Assembly: GCA_039566865.1 (NCBI GenBank)
Contig: CM076943.1
Location: 43,842,663-43,906,662 of the forward strand
Source of the DNA: Aurelia coerulea
Lineage: Eukaryota; Cnidaria; Scyphozoa; Semaeostomeae; Ulmaridae
Direction of reading: 5' to 3'
DNA length: 64,000 nt
A program made the translations under genes and the position numbers. The notes under the pieces are model-generated. The model was not told the DNA's origin. It ran no database searches and saw nothing but the letters and a program-made list of their open reading frames with translations. Shown one piece after another: positions 58,601 to 64,000 of this stretch; the first letter of the stretch is position 1, and every line of letters begins with the position of its first letter.

Positions 58601-61600
58601 AATACCATTGGAAATTATACATGTCAATGTAAATTTGGTTATTTTGGAAATGGAACTACATGTGACGGTAAGAAAGCCAAAGTTGCAATGTAAAATATCC
58701 ACTTCGATGTACGTCTGCTGGTTGACCCATTAAAAACTTCAGCTGTTTTTTTAAAAATCACCGAAATGTGATTATATTGTATCAATCCATGTACCGGGTG
58801 CGCCAAAATAAACTATGCACTTTTGGCAGTCCACGATAAATCGTACACTTAACCGATTTTGAAGATTTTTGACTTAATCTTTAGAAGAAAGACTGAATTA
58901 GATTCTAGGATTTTTTGCAAATTTTACGTTTTCAGTTTTTAGAGCTACGAACGAGTTTCTTAAAATTTTCGTTTTCGAAAACACTGAAAACGATCAAAAA
59001 AACATTGATCAAATTTTCTAAGACTCAACATGAATGGACAAAGAGAAAGCGTTTTCAAAGTGATTTGGGGATTTGAAAATTGATTATTGTAAACTTCTGC
59101 ACGAGAGTTATTTCAACGATTGGCCTGTTGCGAAATTCTGTAGTAGTTACAATAAAATGCTGCCCCAAAAGCCGTCACAAAATAAAGAATGTAACAAGAC
59201 TCCATGCTTGCTGGCCTCATGACGCTTCCTCGCTTGTTTTTTTAACCCCCTTGACACAGGAACACAACCTGCACTAAAGCATAAATTCAATGACATCACA
59301 AAAGAAAAGACAGTTCTTTGTTTCCTTGAGAATATTATTACATTTCTCCAAAGATAGTACGAACTTTCGTACAGCCGCTTACAATTAATCGATTTCTAAA
59401 TCTCAAATCACCACGAAAAAGTGTTCTCTTTGTCCATTCATGTCGATTCTTTAGAAAATTTGATCAACGTCTTTTGATCGTTTTCAGTGTTTTCGAAAAC
59501 GAAACTTTTAAGAAACTCGCTTGTAGCTCTTAAAACTGAAAACGGAAAAATTTGCGAAAATCCTAAAATCTAATTCAGGCTTTCTGCTAAAGATTAAGTC
59601 ATAAATCTTCAAAATCGGCCCTGTGTACAATCTGTCGTGGCCTGTCAAAACTGCATAGTTTATTTTGGCGCACCCGGTACCCTATTTTTCTTATTTATTT
59701 ACAAAATATCCATCCACGAAAAAACTTCTGTGAGGAAAGAGTTCAAACAAACATTTCTCGAGGTTTTGGAGTATGCTTTAAAATCTGGTAACTTGTACAA
59801 AACACAAATTCCCACAAATGCAAGGCATCTGCAAACTGTGCAATGTATTTAAAGTTAGTTTCATTCTTGAAACAAATACGCTGAAAGACGTTTTCAAAAT
59901 CGGTGACGTAATCAAATTTTTGATACTTTTGGTTGCGTTACACTTTCTATTGGGCCACGTGGTCCAAGATATATTTTGCCGAAATTACATTGCCACAAAG
60001 AGTAGAAAAGGGTAACTGGTGTTACCTTTCTTTCTCTCTCTCTTTCCATTCTCTCAAAATATGTAAGAGATCCAAGGTCACTTCAATTTATTTCTATGTT
60101 CGCATATCAGCCATTTTTTGCAGTAATTCTGCCTCTTCTTTGCAGATGGGTCGAATAGAATTGTTTGCAATGAATCTTCAATGACATTGTACTTGGATAA
60201 CCGGACACAGCTTTATAATGGCTCATTGATAACATTGAATGATACAAGTTGTACTGCCAAATATTATCCCCAAAATAATGAGTATAGGCTGGTTACTGCG
60301 TATGACAAATGTGGTACAACGAGAAGAGAGACATCGACGCATATCATTTATGAAAATGAAGTAACGTGGACATTGGGAAATACTTCTGCAGCAGTTTTCA
60401 GAGCAACTGGCAGAAAAACTAAATTTGTTTGTACATTTATCACGGCCACAGAAGGTAAAACCCTTTGCTAATTTGAAATCTTTTCGTGAAATTTTACTTT
60501 TGATTTGATGTTTATTTCTTTTTTCACGATAGTACGGCTACACTCAACAGTAACCAGACTAGACTCTTTGAAACTTTGGGGAAGTGCCCTCTCGTTATTC
60601 TCAGAATCATATACGCAGGTGACTTGAAACTTGGCACAAGTAACAAACACTATAAGGCAAACAATATGATGTCATTCGTTTTTGTTTATGAGCGTGGTTA
60701 AGTGCTAATGTCACCTATTGTTGCTGAATTATGTATAAAGCCACATGGACTTTATCACGTAGAATCTCCAAATCAATAAAACATACAAAAATGAGATTTG
60801 AACAAGAGAAAAATTATATCCTTGCAATTCTTGTTTTGAAATTTTTACTTCATACCACTAATGTTTTTGCTGATGTTAGCATTAATCTATTTTGTATGGG
60901 TATGTCACGTGACCTGTGAGTCCTGAATGTGGCTAATAGATAATTAGTAGAAGTCAGGGAGGCTGGGGGACATAGCAAATGTCGTTTAAAGCGCCGCAAA
61001 TAAAACCTTTAGGGGGTTGGAATCCACCCCCCCCCCATATGATTAGGGTTAAACGGGGTCTATATTACCATTGGTCACACATTGCAAGATTTGTTTTTCG
61101 ACCAGAAAGTTTTAGAAATGAAAGATTTTATTCATTTGTTTCACTTAACAAGCATTTTATTCCTTTTAGTTGGTCATGGAACATTTACAGTGTCACTGTC
61201 CATGTATCAAAACAGTACGTTCAGCACACCACCAAACATTTTCCCTGTCGCTGTTAGATTGGACCAAAGACTTTACTTCGAAGTGCAGGTTGGCACAAGG
61301 GACACTTCCCTTGTTCTTTTGATTGAGAAATGTTCTGCAACGCCAACTGCCGATAAAAATCATGCATCAAGCTACGATCTTATAAAAGACAGGTACGTTG
61401 CTCCCAGATCACATTTCATTTCTAATCATAATAATGCCGCTATAACTTGGCGAAGGTTTGTGATAAATGATAAAGATTGTTGAGTGTAGGACCATATTAC
61501 AAGGACGATATGAGAAGTGAATCGGGCATCGGTCGAAAGATTTGTAGAAGGGGAGTTTGAAAACTGAAAGTATTTTCCGCGTTTCAGGTAAGAAAAGGAG

Positions 61601-63712
61601 GCTTTTGTTCCCTGAAAGTTCTAACAATCTTCTTGTTTCAACCCGTATCAACATCATCGGAGAGCCTATTTCCACCCGACTTCAAATCTGCAATCCAACT
61701 TCTCGTGAATTGCATCATTTTTGTAATATTTACCAAAGATAAAACCCTAGTGGTATAGTGGCCTTTACTTTTTCAAATTAACCTAGTGTAACTCGTATTT
61801 TGACAAATTTTCTGTTACCTATCTGTTGAATGTGACAAATAGCCTTAGAAGCACATGATACCAACATGCATCCTTCAAATTTCAATTCAGAGGGATTTTG
61901 CTCTCAGATTATGTATGATTGATGTTGGTGCAATTTGAAACAAAATTTTGCAAGAATTCCTAGGCAAGCCCCCTTCTTTCATTTGTCAGCTGAAAACATT
62001 TTTTGATCCATCATAGTCCTAAAATTAGATCAGTTGAAATATTTGAGCCCCAACGTACGTTCACAAGACGAACACGCAAAAAGGACGAATCCTCCTGCAT
62101 ATTATGAGGTTTGCTATCATGAGTTGATCTTTAGGCCATTACACAATTTTGCATAGCACCAAATATGTGTTCAAGAAATATTAAAGGGAGTGAGCAAAGC
62201 ATAGGTTCCAAATCTTTAAAAAGGCTGGTGTAAAATTGAGTGACCTAGTTCTTTGAACTGAATGACTTCAAAGAAATTTTAGCTAATTCTCAATAATTCT
62301 ACCGTTGGAATTTTCTGATATCTTCAATATTTTCAGAATTAGAGTGTTTTTCTTCTTTTTCAAGAATTCAAGGAAACTTTTCCAAAAAACTTAAAACCAT
62401 CGTAATTTGCAAACATAACATGAAATAATTTCGAAGGAAACCATAGTTCATAAATGCCTACAATGTGGTGTCAAGCAAAAGTCTGTCACTCATCTGGTTT
62501 ATGATTTAGAAATTTGATGACGTCACATCCTCAAATGAGTTGAAATGTAAGATACACTGTAATTTTGAAAAATATTCAGAATTTCTGGAAAGTCCAACGG
62601 TAGATTTATGGATAAGTATCTAAAGTTTCTTCCAAGCCATTCGATCAGAAGAAATAGGTCATTGAATTTTACACCCACCTTTTTAAGCCGAGATAAAGAT
62701 TTGGAACCTATGCTAGTGAGCAATGGTGTATATGCTTCTCTATAAATGAAATAAAAAATACACTCAGACACAGCTTTGTATTTTTGGCTTTCAATTGTTG
62801 ACAGAAGGTGTGGGGCATCAATTTGAATAGGCTATTTTTAGATTTTTCTGCTCTTTGCAAATGCAAGCTTTTAACCTTGCACAAACCCTTTAAAGGGATT
62901 GTGCAGTGCTAAAAGCTTGCATCTGCACAAAGAAAAACAATCTGAAAATATCCCATTCAAAATTGAAGTTGCGCACGAGCCATGAACAGTGGATAGCCAA
63001 AGAAAGAATGATTTGTCTGAGCGATTTGTTCGTTCTATTTATCGACAAGCCTTTTCACCAATGCATGTTCCCTTATACTTTTTTTGAAGAATAAAATCAT
63101 TTGACTTGAAGTGTGTGTAAACAAAACCTTGCCCCATGATTGGGTCTGTTTTTCTTGGTATCTCAAAGTGATCACATGATTTGAAAGACGTCTCTTGATT
63201 GGCTAGATGCCATTCAACATCGCTAAAGGAATGAACAATTTCGTTCGCTCTCGTTGAATATCTTACAGGCAGTTTAGAAACAAACGTTTGTCAGCCACAC
63301 TGTCGACACACATGCTTCCAAAGATTTTGACCCATGTGTAATCATCAGAAATGATACTATTTACTTTACAGATGTGCTACGGATACCACAGTTCAATTCA
63401 TTTCTGCGACACCATCACACAAGATGAGATTCAGCTTCGTGTCATTCAAGTTCTACATGTATACGCAAGTTTATCTCCATTGTCAAATTCTCATGTGTGG
63501 CATGCAATCATCTGACTCTCGCTGCATATCTGGCTGTCAAGGAAACAATATCAAAAGAAATCGAAGATCGATATCGCTGGAATCAGAGGAAGCAGGATTG
63601 AAGCCATGGGGGAGGAAGGATAGCGAAGAGCAAGAAGTAAAGAATCCTCTACTTTCAAATACATACAATCTCAATATTGGACCCTTTGTAGAAAGCAAAA
63701 ATACACTTACTG
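37607..63712 (+). CDS. ShKT-EGF-EGF-ZP domain extracellular protein (gene span, continues past window)
   Basis: Six exons: 37607-37697, 47996-48130, 58425-58667, 60146-60454, 61170-61392, 63372-63712. All joins preserve one frame, giving about 447 residues before the window ends in an open phase. In order: signal peptide, ShKT domain (six Cys), EGF, calcium-binding-type EGF, ZP-N, ZP-C, furin-like KRNRR|S site. ZP modules polymerise into extracellular matrices after cleavage near the membrane; a C-terminal hydrophobic segment is expected downstream of the window. At least six N-x-S/T sequons are visible in the ZP region. Exons 2 and 3 are symmetrical phase 1-1 units, the class associated with domain shuffling. 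The introns are 10.3, 10.3, 1.5, 0.7 and 2.0 kb. The ShKT fold also occurs in cnidarian peptide toxins, but in this setting it is a module of a large protein. Confidence 0.88.
37717..39780. other. Intron 1 of the ZP gene, first part
   Basis: No supported exon. 37740-37935 is a run of acc-rich words (caccgaccaa, ccgatcaaacc) like a decayed low-complexity repeat. An inverted pair, ttgttgagccaccctg at 37941 and ggtggctcaacaatttt at 38119, suggests a small MITE. The overlapping frames near 38640-38920 occur on both strands and are not supported. Confidence 0.5.
39788..40153. mobile_element. Fold-back MITE with inner tandem 'ttttccggatttatgggtat' units
   Basis: Left end ccccgagggggagggg and right end ccaccctccccggg, with ggtatggggttgtgccatt / aatgacacaaccccgtacc just inside, are inverse complements. 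The centre holds about four copies of ttttccggatttatgggtat spaced roughly 33 bp. An outer inverted pair (gttaacgcagttaagtaagtgctgctc at 39339 and its complement at 40383) encloses it. Confidence 0.75.
40615..42323. repeat. Direct 1171-bp spaced duplication with an inverted third copy
   Basis: 40615-41152 and 41786-42323 are near-identical direct copies (offset 1171). A partial inverted copy lies at about 41478-41760, so the order is forward, reverse, forward. The 19-20-bp word catcatgtcatgcagaaatg repeats four times at 41538-41601. Each forward copy holds the same 60-codon frame (MCGKLSELATKLATEGQ); it is part of the repeat, and I do not call it a gene. Confidence 0.85.
42324..43856. other. 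Intron 1 of the ZP gene, middle part, with an inverted-repeat patch
   Basis: A 71-codon minus-strand frame (42714-42499, ending VCEMKCHCVLPNK) has no supporting sites. At 43216-43430 the words aaatgtttg, gatcaaacatttcac and tgaaatgtttgatctg repeat in both orientations, which looks like a small inverted-repeat element. Nothing else is supported. Confidence 0.4.
43857..43896 (+). pseudogene. Possible dead EGF-type exon in intron 1
   Basis: A very good acceptor (ttattcttttgtcttgcag) is followed, in the phase left by exon 1, by DPCTFNACN, which resembles the start of an EGF repeat. No donor in the phase needed for exon 2 follows, and the frame stops at 43950. It could be a decayed or skipped exon, or chance. 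Confidence 0.3.
43960..47990. other. Intron 1 of the ZP gene, last part
   Basis: No supported exon. 45480-46610 carries two decayed related units (aaggctgcggccag at 45792 and 46169; atcccctattttcccg at 45713 and 46089). 47050-47400 has purine-rich aggcttat/agagaagggg words on both sides, probably another MITE. The open frames here (for example 45838-45503 and 46929-46609 minus) lack splice sites and recognisable domains. Confidence 0.45.
47996..48130 (+). CDS. ShKT-EGF-ZP gene, exon 2 (ShKT domain)
   Basis: 135 nt between acceptor ctttcttcttccatag and donor CAAC|gtaagt, phase 1 at both ends. It encodes VKCAAGGIHCDDD ... DRCNQDP ... WSCPIVCGVC: six Cys with the closing C-x3-C-x2-C of the ShKT family. 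One exon, one domain. No further processing sites are seen inside the exon. Confidence 0.85.
49021..53354. mobile_element. Fourth-layer DNA element (TAGAGTA ends, 8-bp duplication)
   Basis: The ends tagagtactgtcgccctgaa and its near complement ...gagggcgacggtactcta are inverted repeats continuing through tgggtctaa. TAAGAAAC occurs at 49013-49020 and 53355-53362, an 8-bp duplication in a MITE whose intact copy has it once. Inner copies of the end motif (tcgccctgagtgggtcta at 49450 and tagacc-like cagacccattaagggcga at 49831) mark a sub-element or tandem ends. No transposase is seen outside the LINE. Confidence 0.82.
49975..53250 (+). mobile_element. 5'-truncated LINE with reverse transcriptase (innermost layer)
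   Basis: The frame opens near 49975 with TGDFNCRSTQWWEND, the end of an APE-type endonuclease, and runs to 52348. RT motifs: NYRPISLLPIFGKILEKLV, motif A LDISKAFDRVWH, motif B GVPQGSILGPLFF and motif C LFADDTSLF. Compared with the copy at 18500-20658 the frame is broken: about 85 nt are missing near 52305, and a further defect lies near 52400. The tail resumes at 52491-52741 (STEHFL-like TTEHFLLLCPSFE). The 3' UTR ends at a poly(A) near 53250. The catalytic Asp residues are present, but the ORF is incomplete at both ends. Confidence 0.9.
55045..56303. mobile_element. G-rich-ended inverted-repeat element enclosing a LINE piece
   Basis: The left end ggggggtactctggtata and the right end (complement ggggggtgtactcaggtatg) are imperfect inverse complements. 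The interior left part repeats 'ttttttgggtc' words. A truncated LINE lies inside (about 55366-56225). No target duplication is clear. Confidence 0.55.
55366..56225 (-). mobile_element. 5'-truncated LINE, C-terminal ORF2 fragment
   Basis: Minus-strand frame 56184-55519 encodes LLGITFDKSLSFKQHVKTV ... LSHFSYCPLVWMFYD ... FGVESITYLGNKLWQHLP ... CNCRLCK. This is the tail of a LINE reverse transcriptase of the same type as 35036-36940 (shared HVRNLQ-LMTEIYK and terminal CxCxxC). The 3' end carries (ATT)n at 55366-55385. The catalytic domain is missing. Confidence 0.88.
56676..56727. repeat. Perfect 23-bp hairpin
   Basis: Arms 56676-56698 (gtaccctgggtaccagcctc and tct) and 56705-56727 are exact complements with a 6-nt loop, catgtt. 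It lies in intron 2 of the ZP gene. The first half also contains its own small palindrome, ggtaccctgggtacc. No terminator-like T run follows. Confidence 0.93.
57439..57800 (+). repeat. Repeat module, uninterrupted copy (empty hAT site)
   Basis: Colinear with 27160-27467 plus 29109-29160. TCTACAAC occurs once, at 57733-57740, exactly where the other copy is split by the hAT element. Short frames in it are not supported as genes. Confidence 0.88.
58425..58667 (+). CDS. ShKT-EGF-ZP gene, exon 3 (two EGF domains)
   Basis: 243 nt between acceptor ttttcctttctag and donor GACG|gtaaga, phase 1 at both ends. The first EGF begins CPPNSNISSCGENSLC and closes CSCKSGYSGGFNC. The second begins DIDECATGQHQC, the calcium-binding EGF signature, and closes CQCKFGYFGNGTTC. 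Each has six Cys. Confidence 0.92.
58794..59677. mobile_element. Tc1/mariner-type element with ~300-bp inverted repeats
   Basis: The left end ccgggtgcgccaaaataaac and the right end gtttattttggcgcacccgg are perfect complements. Inverted similarity continues through gaaagactgaattagattct and ttttcgaaaacactgaaaacg for about 300 bp on each side. TA flanks at 58792-58793 and 59678-59679. It has no transposase. It lies in intron 3 of the ZP gene. Confidence 0.9.
60146..60454 (+). CDS. ShKT-EGF-ZP gene, exon 4 (ZP-N)
   Basis: 309 nt between acceptor gcctcttctttgcag and donor GAAG|gtaaaa. It carries the four ZP-N Cys: RIVCNESSM, DTSCTAKY, YDKCGTT and KFVCTF. Sequons NES, NRT, NGS, NDT and NTS lie in this exon. 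The FVCTF end is typical of the ZP-N C-terminal strand. Confidence 0.9.
61170..61392 (+). CDS. ShKT-EGF-ZP gene, exon 5 (first half of ZP-C)
   Basis: 223 nt between acceptor tattccttttag and donor AAAGACAG|gtacgt. It starts VGHGTFTVSLSMYQNSTF and contains RLYFEVQV ... LVLLIEKCSATP, the usual opening of ZP-C with its first Cys. Ends in phase 2. Confidence 0.9.
62198..62716. repeat. Fold-back element in intron 5 of the ZP gene
   Basis: Arms at about 62198-62340 and 62560-62716 are imperfect complements (agcataggttccaaatcttt / aaagatttggaacctatgct at the tips; ctaccgttggaattttc / gaaagtccaacggtag within). The spacer is about 220 bp. No coding evidence. Confidence 0.85.
62826..62967. repeat. Short imperfect palindrome
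   Basis: ctttgcaaatgcaagctttt and aaaagcttgcatctgcacaa pair around a centre of ccctttaaaggg. Flanking ttagatttttctg / aaacaatctgaaaat extend the pairing. Probably a small MITE. Confidence 0.7.
63372..63712 (+). CDS. ShKT-EGF-ZP gene, exon 6 (second half of ZP-C, furin-like site)
   Basis: 341 nt between acceptor atttactttacag and donor ACTG|gtaagc. It has Cys in RCATDTT, YLHCQILMCGMQ and SRCISGCQG, then IKRNRRSISL, a dibasic consensus cleavage site as in other ZP proteins. A charged tail follows. It exits in phase 1, so more coding sequence, probably with a membrane anchor, lies beyond the window. Confidence 0.9.
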
Positions 63713-64000
63713 GTAAGCCGTTTATTTATCAACGAAAAGTTTTAGTCTGAAATTCGCTTCATTAAATTGTCTAGTCACCAGCGATGATCCACTCGTTTCT
63801 TGATGGGAAGGGAAAACAAAAATAATAGAGTTTTTAACAAGTTAGTTGCCTGGCTCCCTTCTCTGCATCCTTTCGATCAATTTGAATGAGAAAGATAAGA
63901 AATTCACTATTTTGCACCTGTGTGAATTGTTCTTCAAATTTTCTTGCTGGTAAATTAATCCGTGATGGCCTAAGCAGCATAAACCTGGGATGGATTGCAA

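Overview
This is animal nuclear DNA, most likely from a cnidarian (probably an anthozoan such as a coral or sea anemone). The support is: two AT-rich, intron-split genes with GT-AG borders; an extracellular protein joining a ShKT domain, EGF repeats and a ZP module; five non-LTR retrotransposon remnants; many short inverted-repeat DNA transposons; and TTAGGG-type repeats. The species cannot be fixed from the sequence. There are no operons, and most long open frames are retrotransposon pieces.

Layout. 1-1960: satellite of 194-bp monomers, each carrying (TTAGGG)3. 4029-17102: a minus-strand gene of about 16 exons, assembled here by hand from splice sites and reading phase. It encodes about 650 residues with a 'PFWWP' block, an OTU-like region in which the expected catalytic Cys position reads Ser, and a PHD-like Cys/His cluster. 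17280-31200: transposon-rich intergenic DNA (LINE remnants, TTA-flanked MITEs, a hAT element with an 8-bp target duplication, a 1.7-kb fold-back, a broken RecQ-like helicase copy and a dimeric tandem repeat). 32074-37533: a large inverted repeat of a minisatellite with 212-bp higher-order units, split by a LINE. Only 74 bp beyond it, at 37607, starts the second gene, on the plus strand. 37607-63712 (continuing past the window): signal peptide, ShKT, two EGFs, ZP-N and ZP-C with a furin-like site. Its six exons cover about 1.3 kb of a 26-kb span.

The introns of the second gene hold most of the mobile DNA. The clearest case is 48258-54350: a DNA element with 8-bp flanking repeats contains a second inverted-repeat element, which contains a TA-flanked MITE, which contains another inverted-repeat element with 8-bp flanks, which contains a 5'-truncated LINE. 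The two genes lie about 20 kb apart and show no functional link. The first is probably nuclear or cytoplasmic; the second is probably a secreted or membrane-anchored ZP polymer protein.
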